A program made the position numbers and the translations under genes. The notes under the pieces were generated by a model. The model saw only the letters and a list, made by a program, of their open reading frames with translations. It was not told the DNA's origin and ran no database searches. Positions 1 to 6,532 of a DNA stretch of 64,000 nt are shown piece by piece (within the stretch, counting starts at the first letter, position 1; the number at the start of each line of letters is the position of its first letter). Source of the stretch: Pseudonocardia lacus (GTDB lineage Bacteria; Actinomycetota; Actinomycetes; Mycobacteriales; Pseudonocardiaceae); contig NZ_JAHDTH010000004.1 in assembly GCF_018531445.1 (NCBI RefSeq), positions 1-64,000 on the forward strand, read 5' to 3'.

Positions 1-237
1 CGCGCGTCGCTGCGCAGGCGCGGTCTCCTCGACGCCGACGGCCGGCTCACCGCCGCCGGCCGGGCCGAGGCCGCCGACCTGGCCGACCGCCGCGAACTGT
101 GGCGGGCCTGGCTCGCCCACGGCGCCGAGGTCCGGCTGCCCGACGCCCGCGAGCCCGACCCGGTCGACCTGCGCGCCAGCCTCGGCGACGACGCCGTCGC
201 CCAGTTGCGCGCCCTCGCCTCGGGGGAGAAGTCATGA
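1..237 (+). CDS. C-terminal end of a metal ABC transporter permease (or DtxR-like regulator), partial
   Basis: The gene is cut by the left edge; 78 codons remain before TGA. The tail has the look of a DtxR-type winged helix: a hydrophobic helix, RRRGLLDADGRLTAAG as a wing-like segment, then a long helix ending ELWRAWLAHG. Its stop overlaps the ATG of the next ABC-3 permease by 4 bp, so the two are translated together. Permeases of the TroC/YtgC group are known that carry such a DtxR-like domain at the C-terminus (YtgCR of Chlamydia), and this fits that layout. It could also be the end of a separate small regulator, because the membrane part is outside the window. No function can be assigned to the missing part. 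Confidence 0.5.
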   Translation, partial: RASLRRRGLLDADGRLTAAGRAEAADLADRRELWRAWLAHGAEVRLPDAREPDPVDLRASLGDDAVAQLRALASGEKS

Positions 238-1115
238 GCGACGCGCTGGTGATCGTGCTGGTGGCCGGGCTGGTGGGCACGGCGGCCGGGCTGCTCGGGC
301 CGTTCCTGGTGCTGCGCAGGATGGCCCTGCTCTCGGACGCGGTCAGCCACGCCGTGCTGCCCGGGATCGTGGCGGTGTGGCTGGTCGCCGAGACCCGCGC
401 CCCGCTGCCGGTGGTGATCGGGGCGGCCGCGTTCGCGGTGATCTGCGTGCTCGGCATCGACGCGCTGCGGGCCACCGGCCTGGTCGCCTCGGACGCGGCC
501 ATCGCCCTGGTCTTCCCCGCGCTGTTCTCGCTGGGCGTGCTCGGGGTGACGCGGTTCGCCGAGGGCATCCACCTCGACCTCGACTCGACCATCTACGGCG
601 AGCTGGCCTTCGTCCCGTTCGACACGATGTCGCTGCTCGGCGTCGAGGTGATCCGCCCCGCGGTCGTGCTGGCCGTCGTCGTGGCCGTGAACCTGGCCCT
701 GGTGGCGCTGCTGTGGAAGGAGCTCAAGGCCACCACGTTCGACCCGCAGTTCGGCGCGGTCGTCGGGCTGCGCCCGCGGTTGCTGTCGCGGTTGCTGCTG
801 CTCGCGGTGGCGGTGACGGCGGTGGCCGCGTTCCAGGCGGTCGGCGCGATCCTGGTGGTGACGATGCTGATCGTCCCGGCCGCCACCGCGTACCTGCTGA
901 CCGACAGCCTCAAGGTGATGGTCGGGCTGGCCGTCGGCGTGGGGTGGGTGGGCGCGGTCGCCGGCCACACCATCGCCCTCGCGGTGGACAGCAACATCGC
1001 CGGCGCGATGGGCCTGGTCTGCGCGGCCTGCTTCGTGTTGGCCCTGGTCGCCTCCCCCCGCTACGGTGTCCTCGCCCGGCGCCGCCGACGCCGCCGGGCG
1101 CCCGCGACCCCGTGA
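234..1115 (+). CDS. zinc/manganese-type ABC transporter permease (ABC-3 family, ZnuB/MntB-like)
   Basis: The 293-residue protein is almost entirely hydrophobic, with about eight membrane segments, and belongs to the ABC-3 permease family that imports Zn, Mn or Fe with a binding protein and an ATPase. Typical family features are GPFLVLRRMALLSDAVSHAVLPG near the N-terminus (the conserved loop with its two His) and FQAVGAILVVTMLIVPAA in the second half. The C-terminus is a short Arg-rich cytoplasmic tail. ATG at 234 was chosen because it overlaps the previous stop (ATGA), and the membrane protein begins there. It is the last gene of a metal-import operon whose other parts lie to the left. The metal cannot be told from the permease alone. 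Confidence 0.88.
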   Translation: MSDALVIVLVAGLVGTAAGLLGPFLVLRRMALLSDAVSHAVLPGIVAVWLVAETRAPLPVVIGAAAFAVICVLGIDALRATGLVASDAAIALVFPALFSLGVLGVTRFAEGIHLDLDSTIYGELAFVPFDTMSLLGVEVIRPAVVLAVVVAVNLALVALLWKELKATTFDPQFGAVVGLRPRLLSRLLLLAVAVTAVAAFQAVGAILVVTMLIVPAATAYLLTDSLKVMVGLAVGVGWVGAVAGHTIALAVDSNIAGAMGLVCAACFVLALVASPRYGVLARRRRRRRAPATP

Positions 1116-1205
1116 GCTCAGCGCCGCGCAGCGCGCCCAGCTCGGCAGTCCGCTCCACCAGGTCGACCGCCAGGCGCTGCGCGTCCGCGACGTTAGCCTG
1201 GGCGG

Positions 1206-2252
1206 GTGGTGTGGCCCGACACGGATTTCCCGGCCGATCCCTACCCCGGTCCCGTCCCGCCCGGCTCGTTCGCGCACGTCGACGGGATGGCCCACGAGAT
1301 CGACGCGGACGGCCGAGTCGCCGGCCTCCCCCTGGACGACTGGCTCGCCGAGCGCGACGCCCCGCCGAGCGCCGCGCGCGTCCCGGTCCTGGCGTACGGC
1401 TCCAACCGCAACCCCAGCAAGATCACCTGGCTGCGTAGGGAACTCGGCCTGGGCGAGGACCCGGTGGTCGCGCTGCGGGTGCGCACCCGCGGGGTGGCCG
1501 CGGTGTGGGCGGCCGGCCTGCGCTTCCGCGACGGCCAGCGCCCCGCCGTGCTCGCCGCCGCGCCCGGCGCCGTCGAGTCGCACTCGCTGTGGCTGGCCAC
1601 CGCCGAGCAGATCGCGGTGCTGGACCGCTGCGAGGGCCGCGACGACCGCTTCCGCCTCGCCCGCCTGCGCACCGGCACGGTCGAACTGGACGGCGGGGTG
1701 TTCGGCGCTGCCGGCATCGTCGAGGCGCCGTGGTGCTACCTCGGGCACTCCGCGATCCGCCACCCGCTGCTGGTCGACGGCGCCCCCGTGCGCTGCGCCG
1801 ACGTGCCCCAGGCCGAGGCCGCCGGCCTGGACGGCGAGGCCGGCCCCGGCGACGGCCTGGACGCCGAGACCGTCGTCGGCACCCCGCACCCCGACGAGTG
1901 GCCGGCCGCCCTGTTCACCTACGGCCTGCTGCAGCCCGGGCAGTCCGGATGGCCGATGGTGGCCCCGCACGTCGACGGAGCCCCGTACCGGGCACGGCTA
2001 CCAGGGCAGGTCCGCGACACCGGCCAGGGCTGGCCCGCCTGGCTCCCCGACGCCCCCGGCTCCACCCCCGGCACCCTCATCCCCCTGCGCGACCCGCAAC
2101 GCCTGCTCCCCGCTCTGGACGAGTACGAGGGCCCCGACTACGAGCGCATCCGCGTGGCGGTCCCGGGGACCGGCACGATCTGCTGGGCGTACGCGTGGCG
2201 GGCCCCCGCGCGGTCGTTCCCCGTGCTGGCGGACGGCTGGCCACTGCGCTGA
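1206..2252 (+). CDS. protein with two gamma-glutamylcyclotransferase-like (GGCT/AIG2-like) domains
   Basis: This 348-residue soluble protein seems to hold two copies of the GGCT/AIG2 fold. The first (about residues 60-200) has PVLAYGSNRNPSKI, the N-terminal glycine-rich loop of the family, and LDRCEGRDDRFRLARL. The second (about 235-340) has LFTYGLLQPGQSGW and LDEYEGPDYERIRV, which matches the usual LDxYEGxxYxRxxV ending. GGCT-like proteins act on gamma-glutamyl or related amide bonds, but many members have no known substrate, so no reaction is assigned. The GTG start at 1206 gives the first full-length reading. The gene stands alone, 90 bp after the metal permease. Confidence 0.7.
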   Translation: MVWPDTDFPADPYPGPVPPGSFAHVDGMAHEIDADGRVAGLPLDDWLAERDAPPSAARVPVLAYGSNRNPSKITWLRRELGLGEDPVVALRVRTRGVAAVWAAGLRFRDGQRPAVLAAAPGAVESHSLWLATAEQIAVLDRCEGRDDRFRLARLRTGTVELDGGVFGAAGIVEAPWCYLGHSAIRHPLLVDGAPVRCADVPQAEAAGLDGEAGPGDGLDAETVVGTPHPDEWPAALFTYGLLQPGQSGWPMVAPHVDGAPYRARLPGQVRDTGQGWPAWLPDAPGSTPGTLIPLRDPQRLLPALDEYEGPDYERIRVAVPGTGTICWAYAWRAPARSFPVLADGWPLR

Positions 2253-2274
2253 CCCGCCCGGCGGACCCCCGTCG

Positions 2275-2332
2275 ATAACCACGTGGTGGTTATAAACAAG
2301 GCCATTCGATCACGACAAGTTCGTTCTCGACG
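2275..2332. repeat. small hairpin plus a half copy of the GTCGAGAACGA palindrome family
   Basis: Positions 2275-2293 form a perfect 8-bp hairpin (ATAACCAC, 3-nt loop, GTGGTTAT). Directly after it, 2308-2332 is one arm of the long palindrome found intact at 4131, 39293 and 48135; the other arm is missing. It lies between the convergent GGCT-like and DUF397 genes and looks like a decayed copy of that terminator-like element. Confidence 0.6.
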
Positions 2333-2338
2333 GCACCC

Positions 2339-2548
2339 TCAGCGGCGGAACTCGCCGGCGGTGACGGCGCGGACGAACGCCGACCACTCGGACGGGGCGA
2401 ACACCAGCGCCGGGCCGGCGCCGTGGTCCTTGCTGTCGCGCACGCCCACCCGGCCGCTGTCCAGGAACGCGACCTCCACGCACGCGCCCTCGTTGTTGCT
2501 GTGGCTGCTCTTCCGCCATCGAGCGTCCGGCAGATCCGCGCTGTTCAT
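2339..2548 (-). CDS. DUF397 domain protein
   Basis: A 69-residue protein with the DUF397 signature: WRKSSHSNNEGACVEVA at the start, then RVGVRDSKDHGAGPALVF and SEWSAFVRAVTAGEF at the end. DUF397 proteins are found almost only in actinobacteria and are nearly always coded next to an XRE/DUF5753 regulator, as here: the ATG overlaps the TGA of the upstream regulator by 4 bp. In Streptomyces such pairs (WhiJ-like systems) affect development and antibiotic production, with the small protein thought to change the activity of its DNA-binding partner. The partner role here is inferred from this arrangement. Confidence 0.88.
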   Translation of the reverse strand: MNSADLPDARWRKSSHSNNEGACVEVAFLDSGRVGVRDSKDHGAGPALVFAPSEWSAFVRAVTAGEFRR

Positions 2549-3438
2549 CGCTCCAGCCTCCTGATGCCCGCCAAGAGGAGGCCCCTGCTGACGGAGCCGT
2601 CCTCGTCGCCAACCTCCTGGAGGATATGCCGGAACACCGCCTCGAAGCGCTCAACTTCCTGCTGTTTGTCCAGGTAGAGCGCACCTGTCACACCCTCGAT
2701 GTAGACGATCGGCGGCTCGACCTCACGCCCACCGCGAGCCTTCGGGAATCGGAGAATGGTGAACGGTCCGGAAGTCACCCCTTCGTGGATTCCGATGGCG
2801 AACGGCACGACACGCAACTCGACGTTCGGCAGCTCACTCAGCTCGACCAGCCGCATGAGCTGATTTCGCATCACTCGCGGGCCACCGACAGCGCGATGCA
2901 GGATGGCCTCGTTGATCGCGACCGTCAGCGTGGGCCGAGCGGTCACCCGGGTCAGCACCGCCTGTCGTGCCACCCGCAGCCCGACCCGGCGCTCGATCTC
3001 GTTCGAGTCCAGATCCGGCTTGTAGGTGGCGAAGATCGTCCGGATGTAGTCGGCGGTCTGGAACAGCCCGGGCACCAACTCGGACTCGTAGAAGCGCATG
3101 TCGCTGGCCGCCGCCTCCAGGCCGATGTAGAGATCCAGCCAGTTCGGGATGACGTCCCCGTACGAGTGCCACCACCCCCGCCCCTTCGTCTCCTTGGCCA
3201 GCGCCTTCAGCGCCTCGGTCAGCTCCTCGGCCACCCCGTAGATCCGGCACATGGCCTCCACGTCGTGGCTGCGCATCGACGTCTGCCCGGTCTCGATCCG
3301 CCAGATCTTCGGCTCCGACCACTCCAGCGCCTCCGCCGCCGCCCGCACCGTCAGCCGGGCCCGGCCGCGCGCATCGCGCAGGTGCCGCCCGAGCTGTCGG
3401 CGCGGCACCGTCGAGCCGGTCGCCGCCGTGTCGGTCAC
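2545..3438 (-). CDS. XRE-family transcriptional regulator with DUF5753 domain
   Basis: The 297-residue protein has an N-terminal helix-turn-helix (about residues 12-70; LGRHLRDARGRARLTVRAAA, then WSEPKIWRIETGQTSM) followed by the DUF5753 domain, recognised by FYESELVPGLFQTADYIR and AVGGPRVMRNQLMRLVEL. This is the typical actinobacterial partner of DUF397 proteins. GTG at 3438 has a GAGGTGAG ribosome-binding site 6 nt upstream. Transcription runs leftwards into the DUF397 gene; the 200-bp divergent region at 3439-3638 probably holds promoters for both sides and contains a short inverted repeat at 3467-3485. The target genes are unknown. Confidence 0.9.
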   Translation of the reverse strand: MTDTAATGSTVPRRQLGRHLRDARGRARLTVRAAAEALEWSEPKIWRIETGQTSMRSHDVEAMCRIYGVAEELTEALKALAKETKGRGWWHSYGDVIPNWLDLYIGLEAAASDMRFYESELVPGLFQTADYIRTIFATYKPDLDSNEIERRVGLRVARQAVLTRVTARPTLTVAINEAILHRAVGGPRVMRNQLMRLVELSELPNVELRVVPFAIGIHEGVTSGPFTILRFPKARGGREVEPPIVYIEGVTGALYLDKQQEVERFEAVFRHILQEVGDEDGSVSRGLLLAGIRRLER

Positions 3439-3466
3439 CGCCGCTCACCTCGCATGTCCCGGAAAC

Positions 3467-3485
3467 CTTTCATTCGATCTGAAAG
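3467..3485. promoter_or_regulatory. inverted repeat upstream of the XRE regulator, candidate operator
   Basis: CTTTCA, 7 bp, TGAAAG, starting 29 bp upstream of the regulator's GTG in an AT-richer part of the divergent region. Its place fits an autoregulatory operator. No binding data; arms of 6 bp can occur by chance. Confidence 0.3.
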
Positions 3486-3638
3486 ACTCGTCCCGCGCGA
3501 TCTGCAAGGAAATTGGTCCTTCCGAGCGACTGTCGATCGCGCATTCCCGGACAATTCTTGCACGCCCGTCACAGCCGGTGCTGAACTTCTCCACGCATCG
3601 CAACTGTCGCGATCGGACAGACCTCGGGAGGGGAACTC

Positions 3639-3914
3639 GTGACGGCCGGACCATCTGCCAGCTGGATCGCCGAACAGGGAATCGGAACCGCACACAACGT
3701 CCCGGACGCGCGCGTTCCAGGACCCTCGCGCTGCTATGCGGCGGGCCTGTGCGGCCGCGTCTTCCTCCCGGCCGCCCTCAGCGCCCCCCTCGGCCGCCCC
3801 TGCCCGCTGTGCACCGCGGCCGTCGAACTCGCCGCCCGCCGCACACCCGTACCCCGGCCGGCGCGGAGCGCCCCCACCCTCCGCGCCGGTCGGTCCTCCC
3901 GAGCCACGACGTGA
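3639..3914 (+). CDS. small Cys-containing protein divergent from the XRE regulator, unknown function
   Basis: A 91-residue protein starting at GTG with GGGAGGGGAACTC just upstream. It carries CYAAGLC and a later CPLC, a spacing that could form a small zinc site, then a basic, Pro/Ala-rich tail (ARRTPVPRPARSAPTL). I do not recognise a named family. It is divergent from the XRE/DUF397 pair and is followed after 13 bp by a second small Cys-containing gene, so the four genes may be one functional group. Its codon use is normal for the region. Confidence 0.5.
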   Translation: MTAGPSASWIAEQGIGTAHNVPDARVPGPSRCYAAGLCGRVFLPAALSAPLGRPCPLCTAAVELAARRTPVPRPARSAPTLRAGRSSRATT

Positions 3915-3927
3915 ACCGAGAAACGAC

Positions 3928-4155
3928 GTGAGCCGCGACGAGGAACGCGCCGCCGAGGCCCGCCGCTCCTGCATCGAGGTCGCGGCCGACTTCGTCGCCG
4001 CCCAACCCGACGGCCCCCGGCGCGCGCTGGCCCTGCACAGCCGCCGCCCCGACGGCACCTGCGCCGGCTGCCGGACCACCCCCACCCCCTGGCCCTGCAC
4101 GACCGCCACCATCGCCCGCCTCGCCGAACTCCCGTCGAAAACGACGTTGTCGTGA
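3928..4155 (+). CDS. small Cys-containing protein, unknown function
   Basis: A 75-residue protein from GTG 3928, in the same direction as the preceding small gene and 13 bp after it. The N-terminal half is an amphipathic helix (RDEERAAEARRSCIEVAADF); the second half has GTCAGCRTTPTPWPC, three cysteines spaced like a zinc knuckle. The last codons and the stop lie inside the left arm of the palindrome at 4131-4197. The partner genes and Cys pattern suggest an accessory protein of the XRE/DUF397 locus, but no function is established. Confidence 0.5.
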   Translation: MSRDEERAAEARRSCIEVAADFVAAQPDGPRRALALHSRRPDGTCAGCRTTPTPWPCTTATIARLAELPSKTTLS

Positions 4156-4197
4156 TCAACAGGCCCTGTTGATCACGACAAGTTCGTTCTCGACGGG
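4131..4197. terminator. long imperfect palindrome of the GTCGAGAACGA family, likely terminator
   Basis: Arms of about 32 bp with three mismatches meet without a real loop. The outer part is CGTCGAAAACGACGTTG, the inner part TGTCGTGATCAACAGG. It covers the stop of the small gene at 3928-4155. Related copies lie at 29687-29753, 39293-39355 and 48135-48199, all at gene ends. Confidence 0.7.
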
Positions 4198-4416
4198 ACC
4201 GGTCGTCCGCGGCGGACACGGCGGGGTGGACGAGAGCGCGCTCGATCGCCCTCCCGCGGCGGCCACGCTCGGCGGCCGAGCTGGACGAGAGCCGCGTTCG
4301 TACGGCGGGGCTGGACGAGAACCGCTCTCGTGCGGCCGGCCGCAGCGAGAGAGGCCGTCCTCGCAGGGCTGGCGTGTCCTGGCAGAGCCAGTGGGGACGT
4401 CGCAGCGCGCCGGCGG

Positions 4417-4465
4417 GCTGCGAGGCCACACCTGGTGCTGCGAGGCCACACCTGGTGCTGCGAGG
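4417..4465. repeat. 20-bp tandem direct repeat, about 2.4 copies
   Basis: The unit GCTGCGAGGCCACACCTGGT occurs at 4417-4436 and 4437-4456, exactly repeated, followed by the first nine bases of a third copy. It carries the CTGCGA core common to the surrounding region. Confidence 0.9.
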
Positions 4466-4640
4466 AAACCGGCCGGCCCGACCTCGCAGCACTCGCGGAG
4501 AGTCGCAACTCCGGTCAGGTCGGCGCAGCGCTGGTGAGGGACGTCGCAGCGCTGGCAGGGTGGTCGCAGCACTGGTGGAGCGCACGCCAGCCGGAAGCGC
4601 GCCCACGCACGCCTGGTCGGCCTCGTCGCAGAGTCCTCAT

Positions 4641-4674
4641 GGTCTTCGCAGGTGCTACGGCGCCTGCGAAGACC
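4641..4674. repeat. perfect 12-bp hairpin with CTGCGA core
   Basis: GGTCTTCGCAGG at 4641-4652 pairs fully with CCTGCGAAGACC at 4663-4674 over a 10-nt loop. No T-tract follows on either strand. Confidence 0.85.
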
Positions 4675-4683
4675 TCACCGCCC

Positions 4684-4726
4684 CTGCGAGGACGCCCCCG
4701 CCCCCGGGGCGGGAGCGTCCTCGCAG
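4684..4726. repeat. long near-perfect hairpin with CTGCGA core
   Basis: CTGCGAGGACGC at 4684-4695 pairs fully with GCGTCCTCGCAG at 4715-4726. The intervening bases (C-rich, then CGGGGCGGG) pair further after a single mismatch, so almost the whole 43 bp folds into one stem. It lies 9 bp after the hairpin at 4641-4674. Confidence 0.85.
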
Positions 4727-5259
4727 CGCCGGGTGAGTGCTCGCAGCGCTAGCGGGAGATGTCGCAGCGCTGGCGGGGACGGCGCAGCGCGCCGGCGGGC
4801 TGCGAACACACACCCGGCGTTGCGAGCACACCGCGAGGGCTGCGAGCCCGGCCGGCGAGGCGGCGCGCAGCGCCGCGAGCCGAGCCGAGCCAGTAGGCCC
4901 GGTAGCGCCCACAGCCCACCCCGAGTGCTCCCCTGCTTGAGCCGAGGTCCCCGCTGGAAGCCCCGCCGGAGGCGCGGTAAGCCGAAGCGTCACTGGGCGA
5001 CGCGACCAGCCGGCGTACAGGCGCCTTCGGCCCTGTCATGTCCAGGCGAACAGTGGGTCCAGGCGGGTGGGGTCAAGTGCCTCCGCGGCGCGCGACCTCT
5101 GATCAAGCAGGGCCCCCTCGCAGGGGTGTGGGCGCGCTACGCGCGCCCCAGGCTCGCGCCTGCGGCGCTCACCCACGCCCGCTTCGCGGGCGACACGGCC
5201 GCACGAGCGCGGCTCTCGTCCAACCTCGCGGGTCCGCGGCCCCGCCGCCTCCGGGACGG

Positions 5260-6399
5260 TCAGGGTTCTGCGTAGAGCCAGTCGAGGAACCGGTAGTCCC
5301 GCGGGTCCCGGTCGCGCAGCAGCACGTTGCGCACCACCCGGAACAGCCCGTCGCAGTGCCACAGCTCGCCCCAGTCGTGCACCCGCGTCTGCACCAGCGT
5401 CGCCCGGGGGATGCGCTCCTGCTCGTACTCCCGCAGCGCCGCATCCCAGTCCCCGGGATGCGCCGCGACGCGGTCGGCCAGGCACTGGGCGTCCTCCAAC
5501 GCCTGGCACGCCCCCTGCGCGAAGTACTGCAGCATCGCGTGCGCGGCGTCCCCGGTCAGCGCGAGCCGGCCGTCGACCCAGCGGCGGATCGGTGCCCGCT
5601 CCCGCACCGGCCACGTCCGCTCGCGGTCGAGGTGGGCCATGGCGTCGAGCACCTGCGCGCACGAGCCGGCGAAGGCCTCGTCGAGCTCCTCGGGCGTGCC
5701 CCGCGTCGTCGACGTCCGGAAGACCGCGACCTGGTTGAAGATCTCGCCGCGGCGCAGCGGGTACTGCACGAGGTGGCGGTCGGGTCCCACGTAGACGACG
5801 ACGTCGTCGAGGGTCAGCCCGCTGGTGTCCAGCTGGGAGACCGGCAGCACGCCGCGGTAGGCCGTGTAGCCGGAATCGATGGCGTGGTCGTCGCCGAAGT
5901 AGCGGCGCGCCCCCGAGCGCAGCCCGTCGGCGGCGATGACGGCCCGGCCCCGGTCGCGGCGCCGGGAGCTCACCGCCTCGGCGTAGCCGGGGCCCTGCTC
6001 GACGTCGGTGACGGCGGCGGCGGTGACCAGGTCGACGCCGGCGGCCCGGCAGGCCTCCAGCAGGATCGAGTGCAGGTCGCCGCGGTGGATCACGATGTAG
6101 GGGGCGCCGTAGCGGCGCTCGGCGTCGACGAGGTCGAGGTGGGTGAGCTCGGCGCCGTCGACGGCGTCGCGCATGACGAGCCGGCGCGGCACGACCCCGC
6201 GGGCGACGACCTCGTCGAGCAGGCCCCACGAGCGCAGGATGCGGGTGGCGTTGGCGGCCATCTGCAGGCCGGCGCCGAGCTCGCCGAACCGGTCGGCCGC
6301 TTCGAGGACGCGCACCCGCCGGCCGGCGCGGGTGAGCGCGAGGGCCGTGGACAGGCCGCCGATGCCGCCACCCACGACCACGGCGTCGACATCGGGCAT
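5260..6399 (-). CDS. FAD-dependent aromatic hydroxylase, 3-hydroxybenzoate 6-hydroxylase-like
   Basis: A 379-residue class A flavoprotein monooxygenase. It has the FAD-binding VVVGGGIGGLSTALAL (residues 6-21), an AADGLRSGAR motif (the DG motif, about 170) and LTGDAAHAMLQYFAQGACQA (GD motif, about 290). GAGLQMAANATRILRSWGLL and the C-terminal WGELWHCDGLFRVVRNVLL closely resemble 3-hydroxybenzoate 6-hydroxylase of Rhodococcus as I remember it, so a ring hydroxylation leading to a gentisate-type product with NAD(P)H and O2 is the best guess. No gentisate dioxygenase is nearby. ATG at 6399 precedes the FAD motif by the normal distance. It is divergent from another flavin hydroxylase, 133 bp away. 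Confidence 0.8.
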   Translation of the reverse strand: MPDVDAVVVGGGIGGLSTALALTRAGRRVRVLEAADRFGELGAGLQMAANATRILRSWGLLDEVVARGVVPRRLVMRDAVDGAELTHLDLVDAERRYGAPYIVIHRGDLHSILLEACRAAGVDLVTAAAVTDVEQGPGYAEAVSSRRRDRGRAVIAADGLRSGARRYFGDDHAIDSGYTAYRGVLPVSQLDTSGLTLDDVVVYVGPDRHLVQYPLRRGEIFNQVAVFRTSTTRGTPEELDEAFAGSCAQVLDAMAHLDRERTWPVRERAPIRRWVDGRLALTGDAAHAMLQYFAQGACQALEDAQCLADRVAAHPGDWDAALREYEQERIPRATLVQTRVHDWGELWHCDGLFRVVRNVLLRDRDPRDYRFLDWLYAEP

Positions 6400-6532
6400 C
6401 GGCCACCACCTCGGTGCGGGTCCCACCGGTGATCGTCCCCACGGTACCGACAGCTTCGCCCGAACACAGCAGCAAGATCGCATCGCCGCTCGGCCGTCAC
6501 GCCGGGTGCGGGGCAGCGAATAGGCTGCGGGC

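Larger units (their letters stand above)
4156..5259. other. gene-free region of about 1.1 kb rich in short repeats and hairpins
   Basis: No reading frame here looks like a protein: the open frames on both strands are low-complexity and mirror each other. The region instead repeats TCGCAG and its complement CTGCGA about 18 times between 4360 and 4850, often as parts of hairpins, and the motif GGACGAGAG (or its complement) around 4227, 4283, 4313 and 5213. Two long hairpins and a tandem repeat are listed separately. The right end (5180-5200) has a GCCCGC-TTC-GCGGGC hairpin. It ends at the stop of the flavin hydroxylase at 5260. No promoter or known RNA family was recognised. Confidence 0.6.

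Noticed and set aside
910..1158. Minus-strand frame with ERTAELGALRGAEL after the metal permease
   Set aside because: Most of it is antisense to the permease; the non-overlapping part is under 20 codons and could be a gene remnant, but there is nothing firm to support it.
4169..5039. Long open frames on both strands in the repeat-rich region
   Set aside because: They are low-complexity, Arg/Ala/Pro-rich, mirror one another and show no family motif or ribosome-binding site; GC-rich repeats explain them.
5036..6475. Overlapping minus-strand frame covering the hydroxylase gene
   Set aside because: It is a frame-shifted shadow of the hydroxylase at 5260-6399 with Arg/Pro-rich composition.
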